Assembly (NCBI GenBank): GCA_007693435.1
Contig: REDO01000062.1
Span: 1-64,000 of the forward strand
DNA length: 64,000 bases
Direction of reading: 5' to 3'
Origin: Salinarimonadaceae bacterium
Lineage (GTDB): Bacteria; Pseudomonadota; Alphaproteobacteria; Rhizobiales; Beijerinckiaceae
The notes under the pieces are model-generated. The model saw only the letters and a list, made by a program, of their open reading frames with translations. It was not told the DNA's origin and searched no databases. This document shows, piece after piece, positions 55,872 through 64,000 of the stretch. The position numbers were made by a program, and so were the translations under genes. Positions within the stretch are counted from its first letter, which is position 1; each line of letters starts with the position of its first letter.

Positions 55872-57227
55872 TCACTTGCCCTCGATGCCGCCCGTCTTGA
55901 GGAACTGCTCGAGCCAGTGGATGTCGTATTCGCCGTTCTGGACGTCGTGATTGCGCACCAGCGTCCGGAACAGCGGCAGCGTCGTGTCGACGCCGTCGAC
56001 GACGAATTCGTCGAGCGCGCGACGCAGGCGCATCATGCATTCGTTGCGCGTGCGTCCATGGACGATCAGCTTGCCGACGAGCGAGTCGTAGTGCGGCGGG
56101 ATACGGTAGCCCTGATAGGCGGCCGAATCGACGCGCACCCCGAGGCCGCCGGGAGTGTGGAAATACTTGATCACGCCGGGCGAGGGCCGGAAAGTCGTCG
56201 GATGCTCGGCGTTGATCCGGCATTCGATGGCGTGGCCGAAGATCGTGAGCTCTTCCTGCGTCACCGAGAGCGACGCGCCGGCGGCGATGCGGATCTGCTC
56301 GTTCACGAGATCGATCCCGGTGATCATCTCGGTGACCGGATGCTCGACCTGGATGCGGGTGTTCATCTCGATGAAGTAGAACTCGCCGTTCTCGTAGAGG
56401 AATTCAACGGTGCCGGCGCCGCGATATTGCAGCTTCTGCATCGCCTTGGCGCAGATTGCGCCGATGCGCTCGCGTTCCTCGGCGTTCAGCGCCGGAGAGG
56501 GGCCTTCTTCCCAGACCTTCTGGTGACGACGCTGGAGCGAACAATCGCGCTCCCCGAGATGAATGGCGCCGCCGCGCCCGTCGCCGAGAATCTGGATCTC
56601 GATGTGCCGCGGCTTCTCGAGATACTTCTCCATGTAGACGGCGTCGTCGCCGAAAGCGGCCTTGGCCTCGGTTCGCGCCGCCGTATAGGCGTGGGTGATC
56701 TCGGATTCGTCGCGCGCGACCTTCATGCCGCGTCCGCCGCCGCCCGATGCGGCCTTGATCAGCACCGGGTAGCCGATCGAGCGCGCGATTTCGATCGCGT
56801 CTTCCGGCGTCTCGATGCCCCCTTCGGAGCCTGGAACGCAAGGAATGCCGAGCCGCTTGGCGGTGCGCTTGGCCTCGATCTTGTCGCCCATGATGCGGAT
56901 ATGCTCAACCTTCGGGCCGATGAAGGTGATCTTGTGCCCTTCGAGAACCTCCGCGAAGGCGGCGTTTTCCGAAAGGAACCCGTAGCCCGGGTGCACGGCG
57001 TCGGCGCCCGTGATCTCGCAGGCGGCGATCAGAGCGGGAATGTTGAGATAGGAATCGCGCGCGACAGGCGGCCCGATGCAGACGCTCTCGTCGGCAAGCC
57101 GCACGTGCATCGCGTCCGCGTCGGCCGTCGAGTGCACGGCTACCGTCGCGATGCCGAGCTCTTTCGCTGCGCGCTGGATGCGAAGGGCGATTTCACCGCG
57201 ATTGGCGATCAGGATCTTGTCGAACAT
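55872..57227 (-). CDS. accC: Biotin carboxylase subunit of acetyl-CoA carboxylase
   Basis: AccC carboxylates the biotin on AccB with ATP and bicarbonate, the first half-reaction of fatty acid synthesis. From the ATG at 57227 the protein has 451 residues beginning [23 protein letters not shown]-grasp motifs include the glycine loop [12 protein letters not shown] and [16 protein letters not shown], and [13 protein letters not shown] is near the end. The track's GTG at 57236 would overlap the accB stop. accB and accC are 5 bp apart and coupled. Confidence 0.97.
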   Translation of the reverse strand: MFDKILIANRGEIALRIQRAAKELGIATVAVHSTADADAMHVRLADESVCIGPPVARDSYLNIPALIAACEITGADAVHPGYGFLSENAAFAEVLEGHKITFIGPKVEHIRIMGDKIEAKRTAKRLGIPCVPGSEGGIETPEDAIEIARSIGYPVLIKAASGGGGRGMKVARDESEITHAYTAARTEAKAAFGDDAVYMEKYLEKPRHIEIQILGDGRGGAIHLGERDCSLQRRHQKVWEEGPSPALNAEERERIGAICAKAMQKLQYRGAGTVEFLYENGEFYFIEMNTRIQVEHPVTEMITGIDLVNEQIRIAAGASLSVTQEELTIFGHAIECRINAEHPTTFRPSPGVIKYFHTPGGLGVRVDSAAYQGYRIPPHYDSLVGKLIVHGRTRNECMMRLRRALDEFVVDGVDTTLPLFRTLVRNHDVQNGEYDIHWLEQFLKTGGIEGK

Positions 57228-57232
57228 GCCGC

Positions 57233-57721
57233 TCACTCGATGATGAGCAGGGGCTCGCCGTACTCCACCGGTTGACCGTCCTCGACGAGGATCGCGGTCA
57301 CGGTGCCGGCGCGGGGAGCGACGATGTCGTTGAAGGTCTTCATCGCCTCGACGAGGAGAATGCGGTCGCCCGCCGCGACGCGCGAGCCGATCTCGACGAA
57401 GGCCTTGGACTCGGGCGATGCGCGACGATAGGCGGTTCCGACCATGGGCGAGGGGACGGAGCCCGGATGCTCCTTGGGATTGACGGGGGGCGGAGCCTCC
57501 GCCGCCGGAGCGGATGCCGGCGTGACCGGGGCGGTGACCGTTGCGGGAGCGACAGGCGTGGCCGGCGGGGGCGCGGGGACGTGCACGGTCTGCGTGATCT
57601 GGCGGGCTACGCGGATTCGGAGGTCCCCCTTCTCGACCTCGATCTCGGTCAGATCGGTCTCCGCGATCAGGCCGGCGAGCTCGCGCACGAGTTCGGGATC
57701 GAAGGGGCTGGTTCTGGCCAT
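57233..57721 (-). CDS. accB: Biotin carboxyl carrier protein of acetyl-CoA carboxylase
   Basis: AccB carries the biotin between AccC and the carboxyltransferase. It has 162 residues from the ATG at 57721; a GAGG lies about ten bases upstream, and the track's TTG at 57730 is an alternative. The N-terminal segment [24 protein letters not shown] is followed by a proline- and alanine-rich linker. The biotinyl domain carries the lysine in [15 protein letters not shown]. It directly precedes accC. Confidence 0.97.
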   Translation of the reverse strand: MARTSPFDPELVRELAGLIAETDLTEIEVEKGDLRIRVARQITQTVHVPAPPPATPVAPATVTAPVTPASAPAAEAPPPVNPKEHPGSVPSPMVGTAYRRASPESKAFVEIGSRVAAGDRILLVEAMKTFNDIVAPRAGTVTAILVEDGQPVEYGEPLLIIE

Positions 57722-57745
57722 AGCTGTCAAACCTCTTGCCGAATA

Positions 57746-58198
57746 TCAGGCTTTGCCGGCCGCGCCGCCGAGAAGAGGCAGAAGCGCCTCGAATCCGAGC
57801 AGGTAGCTGGCCTTGCCGAAGCCGCAGATCACGCCGCGGCAGACGGGCGCTATCGTGGATTTGTGACGGAAATCTTCGCGTGCGTATACGTTGGAGAGGT
57901 GGATCTCCACAGACGTAGCGCCGCTGCCGGTGATGGCGTCGCGCAGCGCGATAGATGTGTGAGAATAGGCTCCGGCGTTGATCAGGACGCCGGCGCCCGA
58001 AAGCCCGGCCTCGTGAATCCAGCCGACGAGCTCTCCCTCGACGTTCGACTGACGAAACGTCAGCGCCACGCCTTCGGCATCGGCGCGCGCGCGCAGCAGC
58101 GCCTCGATGTCGTCGAGCGTGTCAGCCCCGTATATCGCCGGCTCGCGACGGCCGAGCAGATTGAGATTGGGGCCGTTGAGAACGAAAATCGCGGACAT
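57746..58198 (-). CDS. aroQ: Type II 3-dehydroquinate dehydratase
   Basis: AroQ removes water from 3-dehydroquinate in the shikimate pathway. The 150-residue protein is of type II, a dodecameric flavodoxin-like enzyme. It has [21 protein letters not shown], the catalytic-loop region [34 protein letters not shown] and [16 protein letters not shown]. It sits 25 bp upstream of accB and is probably cotranscribed. It complements the class II DAHP synthase at 24 kb. Confidence 0.97.
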   Translation of the reverse strand: MSAIFVLNGPNLNLLGRREPAIYGADTLDDIEALLRARADAEGVALTFRQSNVEGELVGWIHEAGLSGAGVLINAGAYSHTSIALRDAITGSGATSVEIHLSNVYAREDFRHKSTIAPVCRGVICGFGKASYLLGFEALLPLLGGAAGKA

Positions 58199-58288
58199 GC
58201 GGCGCCAGAACTCCCCGTCGGGCCGCTTCTACCGCGCCCGGCGCGCTTTCCATAGCCGCTGGACGCTCCGGGGGGAAGGGGGAAAGCT

Positions 58289-59065
58289 TCAGCAGACGAC
58301 GCTTCCGCAACGCCTGACGTTCTGAACCGCCGCTGCCAGGCGGTCCTTGCCGACCGCGCCGGAGACGACCTGATCGCCGATCACCCAGGCCGGCGTTCCG
58401 GTCAGGCCGAGATCGTCGGCGAGCTGGTAGTTCGTCACGAGGATCTCGCGCACATCATCGCTGTTGGCGTCGACTTCGAGGCGCGCGACGTCGAGCCCCA
58501 AATCGCGGGCGAAGCTCGTCGCGCGCTCGGCGTTCACCAGGCCGCGCGTCTCCATCAGGCGGATATGGAACTCTGCCGCCTGGCTGGGGGAGAGCTGGTT
58601 CCGCGCCGCGAGAACGATACGGGCGGCCTCGAGGGAGCCCGGTCCGAGCACCGGATAATCCTTCAGCACCACCCGCAGGTCCGGGTCGTCGGCGATCATT
58701 GCGTGAAGGTCTTCGAGGGCGCGCTTGCAGTAGCCGCAATTGTAATCGAAAAACTCCACCAGAGTGACGTCGCCGTCGGGGTTGCCGAGGATGATGTCGT
58801 CAGCTTCGTAGAGGAGCGCCGCCGACGTCTCCAGCGTCCTTCGGCGGGAGTCTTCCCGGGCGACCTGCTCGCGGCGCTCGAGCTCGGCGAACATTTCGTG
58901 CACGATCTCGGGGTTGCTGAGGAGATAATCGCGCACGATCGATTCGATCGCCTGCGTCTCTTCCGCCGTGAAACGCTGCTGCTGTGCTGCGGCGCCACCG
59001 AGGACCGTCATCGCGCCGATCGCGAGAAATCCGGCCGCCAATGCTCCCTTGATCACGAAATTCAT
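58289..59065 (-). CDS. Periplasmic DsbA-family thiol oxidoreductase (ScsC/Com1-like)
   Basis: The 258-residue product has a signal peptide (AALAAGFLAIGAMTV region) and an N-terminal helical extension rich in glutamate (YLLSNPEIVHEMFAELERRE), as in ScsC/Com1-type proteins that can oligomerise. The thioredoxin fold carries C110-G-Y-C113 in FFDYNCGYCKRAL and the cis-proline loop TGTPAWVIG. It probably acts as a disulphide isomerase or oxidase in the periplasm. It lies upstream of aroQ by 90 bp and shares the strand. Confidence 0.9.
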   Translation of the reverse strand: MNFVIKGALAAGFLAIGAMTVLGGAAAQQQRFTAEETQAIESIVRDYLLSNPEIVHEMFAELERREQVAREDSRRRTLETSAALLYEADDIILGNPDGDVTLVEFFDYNCGYCKRALEDLHAMIADDPDLRVVLKDYPVLGPGSLEAARIVLAARNQLSPSQAAEFHIRLMETRGLVNAERATSFARDLGLDVARLEVDANSDDVREILVTNYQLADDLGLTGTPAWVIGDQVVSGAVGKDRLAAAVQNVRRCGSVVC

Positions 59066-59229
59066 AAAAACTCCCTGCGCTGTCCGCGCGGTTTAGTCCG
59101 AAGCGATACCCCGATCGTCGGGCTACACCATCGCTCCGACCATGGTCAAATCACGGAAGCGCGCGTCGCGCGTTGCGCGCGTCTGGCCGGCGCTCTAGTC
59201 AGGGAGCCTCGAACAGGGACTGGAGCGCC

Positions 59230-60414
59230 ATGACCCAGAACAGGACGAAACCATCGATCGAGCCACAGATCGCCGGGCGCGCGATGCGCGTCGCGCCGTT
59301 CATCGCCATGGACGTGATGGCGCAGGCCGCAGCGAAGGAGCGTCGCGGCGAGACCGTCGTGCATATGGAGGTCGGCCAGCCGGCGGCTCCTGCCCCGCGC
59401 GCCGCCCGTGAGGCCGCAAAGGCCGCGCTCGATCTCGGCCGCATCGGCTACACGGAAGCGCTCGGGATCGCCGCGTTGCGCGAACGCATCGCGCGCCATT
59501 ACCGTGACGCCTACGGCGTCGCGGCGCCACCGGAACGGATCGTCGTCACGACGGGCTCGTCCGCGGGCTTCGTCCTCGCGTTCCTCGCCATGTTCTCCGC
59601 CGGCGACCGGGTGGCGATCACCGCGCCCGGCTATCCCGCTTACCGCAATATCCTGGAGGCGCTGGGCGTCGAGCCGGTCGTCATTCCGCTACAGAAGGCG
59701 ACGGGCTACGTGATGACCGCTGACGCCGTGCGCGCCGCGCATGCGCAGCGCCCGCTCGCCGGCGTTCTCGTCATGAGCCCCGCCAACCCGTCGGGCACTA
59801 TGATGGGCCGTGTGGAGCTTGCGGCCCTCGGCGAGGCCTGCCGGGAACTCGGCCTCTGGTTCGTCTCCGACGAAATCTATCACGGCCTGACCTATGGCGA
59901 GCCGGCGGAGACAGCGCTCGCGGTCCATTCGGACGCGGTGATCGTCAACAGCTTCTCGAAATACTATTGCATGACCGGCTGGCGCATAGGCTGGCTCGTC
60001 GTGCCCGAACGGCTTACACGCACGGTCGAACGCCTGGCGCAGAGCCTTTACATTTCCGCGCCTTATCTCTCGCAGGTCGCCGCGATCGCCGCCTTCGACG
60101 CGCGTGAGGAACTGGAGGCCGTGAGGACGGGCTATGCGCGCAATCGGGCGATCCTCCTGGAGGAATTGCCGAAGCTCGGGATCAGCGAGATGCATCCGGC
60201 GGACGGCGCGTTCTATCTTTACGCGGACATCGCCCGCTTCACGAACGACTCGCTGGATTTCTGCAAGCGCGCGCTTGACGAAGCGGGCGTGGCCGTCACG
60301 CCCGGACTCGATTTCGATCCGATCGAGGGCGCGCATCACATGCGGCTGTCATTCGCCGGATCGGAGCAGGATTGCCTCGAGGCGATACGGCGGCTGAAGG
60401 CGTTCCTGCGCTGA
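59230..60414 (+). CDS. Class I/II pyridoxal-phosphate aminotransferase
   Basis: The 394-residue protein has the fold type I aminotransferase layout. It includes VVHMEVGQPAAPAPRAAREA, YTEALGIAALRERIARHY, the phosphate-binding TTGSSAGFVLAFLAMF, MSPANPSGTMM, SDEIYHGLTYG and the Schiff-base lysine in NSFSKYYCMTGWRIGW. The C-terminal arginine that binds the substrate carboxylate is in MRLSFAGS. I chose the ATG at 59230 with GGAG upstream; the track start at 59173 lies in the intergenic region. Substrate (aspartate, alanine or aromatic amino acids) cannot be fixed. A strong terminator follows. Confidence 0.92.
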   Translation: MTQNRTKPSIEPQIAGRAMRVAPFIAMDVMAQAAAKERRGETVVHMEVGQPAAPAPRAAREAAKAALDLGRIGYTEALGIAALRERIARHYRDAYGVAAPPERIVVTTGSSAGFVLAFLAMFSAGDRVAITAPGYPAYRNILEALGVEPVVIPLQKATGYVMTADAVRAAHAQRPLAGVLVMSPANPSGTMMGRVELAALGEACRELGLWFVSDEIYHGLTYGEPAETALAVHSDAVIVNSFSKYYCMTGWRIGWLVVPERLTRTVERLAQSLYISAPYLSQVAAIAAFDAREELEAVRTGYARNRAILLEELPKLGISEMHPADGAFYLYADIARFTNDSLDFCKRALDEAGVAVTPGLDFDPIEGAHHMRLSFAGSEQDCLEAIRRLKAFLR

Positions 60415-60436
60415 GGGATGCCGGCGCAACATAGAA

Positions 60437-60473
60437 ACGGCCCCCGCCCTTGCGAGCGGGGGCCGTCTTTTTT
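60437..60473 (+). terminator. Rho-independent terminator after the aminotransferase gene
   Basis: ACGGCCCCCGC pairs perfectly with GCGGGGGCCGT, an 11-bp stem with an 8-base loop, followed by CTTTTTT. It lies in the 83-bp gap between the convergent aminotransferase and rne genes. Confidence 0.93.
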
Positions 60474-60497
60474 CGGGGCGATCAGGCGTCGACGCGC

Positions 60498-63134
60498 TCA
60501 GCTGTCGCCGGTGATGATCGTCTTGGCTTTCGACCACCATCCGGCGCGCTTGGGACGCGACGGATCGGGCGGCGTCAGGACGACGGTCACAGGCTCGGCC
60601 GGCGCCGCAGCCGTAGCCGGGGAGGCGGCTTCTTCGGCCGACCCGGCGATTTCCGCGACGGGTTCCTCCGCGACGGATTCCGCCTCGGAAGGAGCCGGCT
60701 CGGCGACTGCTGCGAGGGGCGCGGGGACCGCTTCCTCTACGGGCTCCGGCGAAGTCTCCGCCACGCTCTCTGCGGCGTCGACTTTGCGGGTGCGGCGGCG
60801 ACGCGGCGCGCGGGCCGGCTTCTCGGCCGGGGCGGCCTCCTCGGCCGCCGGCGCCGGCTCTTCGGCGACAACCGCTTCGACTTCCGCCGCAGGCTCATCG
60901 CTCGCGCCCTCGTGAGCGTCCGGCGCAGCGCCGGATTCCCTTTCGGGCGCATCGGCGCGACGGGTGCGACGTCCGCCGCGACGGCCGCGACGACGACGCG
61001 GGCCGCCTTCCTCGTCACTGTCGGGCGTCGACGCGCCGGCGTTCTCGTCCTCGGCGCCTTCCTTTGAGGCGGCGTCGGCGGCGACGTCGCGCGCGGGACG
61101 GGGTGCCGCCTCATCGCCGCCGTCCTCATCGCCGTCCTCGGTTTCGTCGCCGTCACGCGACCCGCCTTCGGAGCCCTCGCCCGCAAAGGCCTCGCGCGGC
61201 TCGCCATTGCGACCGCGACGGCGGCGGCGGCGGCGGCGGCGGCGCTGGCCTTGTTCGTCCCCGGCCTCGTCCCCACGGGCCTCGGTCTCGCTTTCGGCGC
61301 GATCCTCCTGATCCTCGTCCTCGACTTCGGTCTCATCGACCTCCGGTTCGACAGGCTCGGCGACGACGCCCGTGATCCTGCCCTTGGCGGGCGTGCGCGT
61401 CGTCGGCTCGCCGCGATCGAGCGCGAAGGGAGCGCTGGAGGGCAGCGCCTCGTCGACCGCGACGGTGATGTCGACGCCGAAACGGTCCTCCAGTTCGCGC
61501 AGATGCGCGCGCTTCTGGTTGAGGATGTAGAAGGCGACGGCGAAATGCGCGCGGATCGTCACGTTGTGGGTCGCGCCTCGGATCAGAGTCTCCTCGACGG
61601 AGCGCAGCACGTGCAGCGCGATCGACGGAGTCGCGCGCACTGAGCCGGAGCCGCCGCAGGTCGGGCAGACGATGGACGAGCTTTCGAGCACGCCCGTGCG
61701 CATGCGCTGACGCGACATTTCAAGGAGGCCGAACGCGGAGATGCGCCCGATCTGGATGCGCGCCCGGTCGGTCTTCAGCGCTTCCTTGAGGCGCTTCTCC
61801 ACCGCACGGTTGTTGCGGTTCTCCTCCATGTCGATGAAGTCGATGACGATCAGGCCGGCGAGATCGCGCAGGCGAAGCTGGCGCGCCACCTCGTCGGCGG
61901 CCTCCAGGTTCGTCTTCAACGCCGTGTCCTCGATATTGTGCTCGCGCGTCGAGCGCCCCGAGTTCACGTCGATCGAGACCAGCGCCTCGGTCGGGTTGAT
62001 GACGAGATATCCGCCCGACTTGAGGGAGACCTGGCTTGAGAACATGGCGTCGAGCTGCGCCTCGACGCCGAAGGAGGCGAAGAGAGGCGTTGCGTCCTTG
62101 TAGGCCTTCACAGCTTTCGCATGGCTCGGCATGAGCATGCGCATGAAGTCCTTGGCCTCGCGGTAGCTTTCGTCGCCCGAGACGAGAACCTCGTCGATAT
62201 CCTTGTTGTAGAGATCGCGGATGGCGCGCTTTATCAGCGAGCCCTCTTCATAGACGAGCGCGGGCGCGCTCGAGGAGAGCGTGGCCTCGCGGACATTCTC
62301 CCAGGCGCGCATCAGATACTCGAAGTCGCGCTTGACCTCGGCCTTCGTGCGCGAGGCGCCGGCGGTGCGCAGGATCACGCCCATGCCCTCGGGCACCTCG
62401 AGCTCCTGAGCGATCGCCTTGAGGCGCTTGCGGTCGTCGGCGCTGGTGATCTTGCGGGAGATGCCGCCGCCGCGCGCGGTGTTTGGCATCAGCACCGAAT
62501 AGCGACCGGCGAGCGACAGGTAGGTCGTGAGCGCCGCGCCCTTGTTGCCGCGCTCCTCCTTGACCACCTGCACGAGCAGGATCTGCCGGCGCTTGATGAC
62601 TTCCTGGATCTTGTACTGACGGCGTGATGTCCGGCGCTCGGGCATTTCCTCGAGCGCGTCGCCGCCGATCTGCTCGACGACGTCCTCGTCATCCTGATCG
62701 CCGTTGTCGCCGTTGTCGCCATTGTCGCCGTTTTCGGCTTCAGCGTCGTTCTCGGAGACGGCTTCGTCCGTCGCCGCGGAGGCCGACTTGACCTTCACGC
62801 GTCGGCGGTTCGGGCGCTTCTCCTCCTCGCGCTCCTTTTCCTTCTCGCGGGCGGCTTCATCCTCGATCAAAGCCTGCCGGTCGGCCACCGGGATCTGATA
62901 ATAATCGGGATGGATTTCGCTGAAGGCGAGGAAGCCGTGCCGGTTGCCTCCGTATTCGACGAAAGCCGCCTGCAAGGACGGCTCGACCCGCGTGACTTTT
63001 GCGAGGTAAATATTACCGCGGAGCTGTCTGCGACTGGCGGATTCGAAGTCGAATTCCTCGACCCTCTGACCGCGGACTACGACGACCCGGGTTTCCTCCG
63101 GATGCGACGCGTCGATCAACATCTTGTTTGCCAT
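60498..63134 (-). CDS. rne: Ribonuclease E
   Basis: RNase E is the main endonuclease for mRNA decay and rRNA processing, and the degradosome scaffold. From the ATG at 63134 (878 residues; the track start at 63347 is in the leader) it begins ANKMLIDASHPEETRVVV. The S1 RNA-binding domain is split by an acidic, low-complexity insertion of roughly 100 residues, including tandem GDN repeats, as in other alphaproteobacterial RNase E. The catalytic core has VSIDVNSGRSTRE and IDFIDMEENRNN, and the zinc-link is CPTCGGSGSV. The C-terminal third is disordered, alternating acidic and arginine-rich blocks, a likely degradosome scaffold. Confidence 0.95.
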   Translation of the reverse strand: MANKMLIDASHPEETRVVVVRGQRVEEFDFESASRRQLRGNIYLAKVTRVEPSLQAAFVEYGGNRHGFLAFSEIHPDYYQIPVADRQALIEDEAAREKEKEREEEKRPNRRRVKVKSASAATDEAVSENDAEAENGDNGDNGDNGDQDDEDVVEQIGGDALEEMPERRTSRRQYKIQEVIKRRQILLVQVVKEERGNKGAALTTYLSLAGRYSVLMPNTARGGGISRKITSADDRKRLKAIAQELEVPEGMGVILRTAGASRTKAEVKRDFEYLMRAWENVREATLSSSAPALVYEEGSLIKRAIRDLYNKDIDEVLVSGDESYREAKDFMRMLMPSHAKAVKAYKDATPLFASFGVEAQLDAMFSSQVSLKSGGYLVINPTEALVSIDVNSGRSTREHNIEDTALKTNLEAADEVARQLRLRDLAGLIVIDFIDMEENRNNRAVEKRLKEALKTDRARIQIGRISAFGLLEMSRQRMRTGVLESSSIVCPTCGGSGSVRATPSIALHVLRSVEETLIRGATHNVTIRAHFAVAFYILNQKRAHLRELEDRFGVDITVAVDEALPSSAPFALDRGEPTTRTPAKGRITGVVAEPVEPEVDETEVEDEDQEDRAESETEARGDEAGDEQGQRRRRRRRRRRGRNGEPREAFAGEGSEGGSRDGDETEDGDEDGGDEAAPRPARDVAADAASKEGAEDENAGASTPDSDEEGGPRRRRGRRGGRRTRRADAPERESGAAPDAHEGASDEPAAEVEAVVAEEPAPAAEEAAPAEKPARAPRRRRTRKVDAAESVAETSPEPVEEAVPAPLAAVAEPAPSEAESVAEEPVAEIAGSAEEAASPATAAAPAEPVTVVLTPPDPSRPKRAGWWSKAKTIITGDS

Positions 63135-63733
63135 GTAGAACTCTCGACATGGCGACGGCCGTTCGGCTCTTGTCTGTTGTTGTGGAAGACGGGCGTCGCG
63201 CTGATCGCGCGTGCGTCCGGACCTGATGTGCAGACGAGCTGTCGCGGCCAATCGCCTTAAGGCCCCGCAATGCGGCAGGCCTTGGGTTGACCATGGATGT
63301 CGGACGGGCGAGCCGGCGAAGCGGACATGCGACACGCGGCGAACCAAGCGCGAGAGAAGACGCGTCGACGAGCAGATATGCCTGTCTCGTTCTTGCGCTC
63401 ATCCCCGAACAATCCTCTCGAAGTCGATGGACGGCGGGGCCGACCATCGCGAAATCACGCGGCGAATCTGCCGCATGGGAGACACTGTTCCGGACGGCGT
63501 TGTGAATGACGCTCGGCCTGGGCGCGCGGGTCGGCATAAAAGAAGGGGCCGTTCTCCCGGAATGCGCACCGGCCGGAATCGCGAAGCCGGACAGGGTCTT
63601 TTTCAATACAAAGCATCTGCGCGATTTGGCAAGGATTCTTTGTCGCATTGGCCAAAGGCGCCATCGTTCAGAGAGTATTAACCTTGGCGGGCCTAATGCG
63701 CTAAAGGTGCGCTTCGACACTCGAGGTGATCAA
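63135..63733. other. Divergent rne/amidase intergenic region, probable long rne leader
   Basis: These 599 bp hold no convincing gene; the ORF track entries here overlap in several frames and lack binding sites. A weak minus-strand promoter candidate for rne is TTGCCA (63632-63627) with an 18-base spacer to TATTGA (63608-63603), which would give an rne leader of about 465 nt. Long leaders are used for RNase E autoregulation in other proteobacteria. GAGAG precedes the rne ATG. Confidence 0.35.
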
Positions 63734-64000
63734 ATGCCGATCGCGCCGACGCTTCCGAACGCCGCGGGTCCGTGGCTGAGCCTCTGCAGGCTCGGTGCGG
63801 CCCTCTTGGCGCTTGTCGTCGCGACGATCGTCTCGGCGGAGATCGCGCGCGCCGTCGGCGACACACCCGTCGTCGCCGTTTCGGCGCGGATCGAGGCCGA
63901 AGCGGACGAGACGCGCCTCGTCTTCAAGCTGTCCGAGCCCGTCGCCGCCGCCGCCCTGCATACGGCCGGGCCCGATCGCGCGATCGTCGATCTGCCATAT
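63734..64000 (+). CDS. N-acetylmuramoyl-L-alanine amidase, N-terminal part with AMIN domain (3' end outside window)
   Basis: The first 89 codons of an exported protein are visible, starting at the ATG at 63734 with GAGG upstream. A signal peptide (LGAALLALVVATIVSAEIARA) is followed by the beginning of an AMIN domain (VSARIEAEADETRLVFKLSEPV, split by its strands). AMIN domains target AmiC-type amidases to the division septum. The amidase catalytic domain lies beyond the window. The rne-amidase divergent pair is conserved in this order, which supports the call. Confidence 0.82.
   Translation, partial: MPIAPTLPNAAGPWLSLCRLGAALLALVVATIVSAEIARAVGDTPVVAVSARIEAEADETRLVFKLSEPVAAAALHTAGPDRAIVDLPY

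Overview
This 64 kb window is GC-rich chromosomal DNA from an alphaproteobacterium, most likely of the order Hyphomicrobiales (Rhizobiales). Evidence is the gene order ccmI-ccmE-ccmF-ccmH, the aroQ-accB-accC-aat cluster, RNase E divergent from an AMIN-domain amidase, a C-terminally extended IF-1 beside a cold-shock gene, an ELM1-family protein, DUF2336-like and DUF1214/DUF1254 proteins, and a perfect CtrA-type site. It is almost entirely core genome: I see no insertion sequences, phage genes, integrases, CRISPR arrays, rRNA or tRNA genes.

Layout. 1-10 kb: 3' end of ligA, trmFO, a hotdog thioesterase, a PepSY/response regulator/histidine kinase cassette, a glycine-zipper lipoprotein and the cytochrome c maturation operon. 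10-19 kb: rnd, aspS, a CelD-type acetyltransferase, an M3 oligopeptidase, cspA-like and infA genes, a 25-codon ORF with a full-length match to the 16S anti-Shine-Dalgarno tail, a TVP38 membrane protein and a probable orphan sRNA. 19-26 kb: gyrA, coaD, two tandem cyclophilins (one exported, one cytosolic), class II DAHP synthase and a DUF2336-like protein. 26-38 kb is the least ordinary part: two overlapping small genes, a coupled PBP1A-DUF1214-DUF1254 operon next to a CtrA site, a YcgN-type protein, a PilZ protein with a chemoreceptor-like C-terminus, and an orphan molybdenum hydroxylase large subunit followed by two cytochromes c. 38-51 kb: rsmE, ubiA, trxB, ELM1, an Lrp regulator, recG, sdhE, a diguanylate cyclase, a DEAD-box helicase, a hydrolase, an MFS transporter, and a BLUF photoreceptor with a lone receiver. 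51-64 kb: mfd, aat, accC, accB, aroQ, a DsbA-like protein, an aminotransferase, rne and the start of an amidase.

Connections. The ccm operon supplies haem attachment for c-type cytochromes, including the two encoded at 36-37.5 kb. The GGDEF enzyme and the PilZ protein are the producing and binding ends of c-di-GMP signalling. recG, mfd and ligA are DNA repair genes; rne, the DEAD-box helicase, cspA and infA concern RNA turnover and translation. Nothing resembles a defence island or a biosynthetic cluster. The best candidates for undescribed biology are the super-SD mini-ORF (17.5 kb), the orphan sRNA (18.6-18.8 kb), the PilZ/chemoreceptor hybrid (32-33.5 kb) and the divergent BLUF plus receiver pair (50.5-51.5 kb).

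Coordinates follow the ORF track except where I moved a start to a better-supported codon; those choices are stated. Functions rest on remembered family motifs, as no database search was possible.
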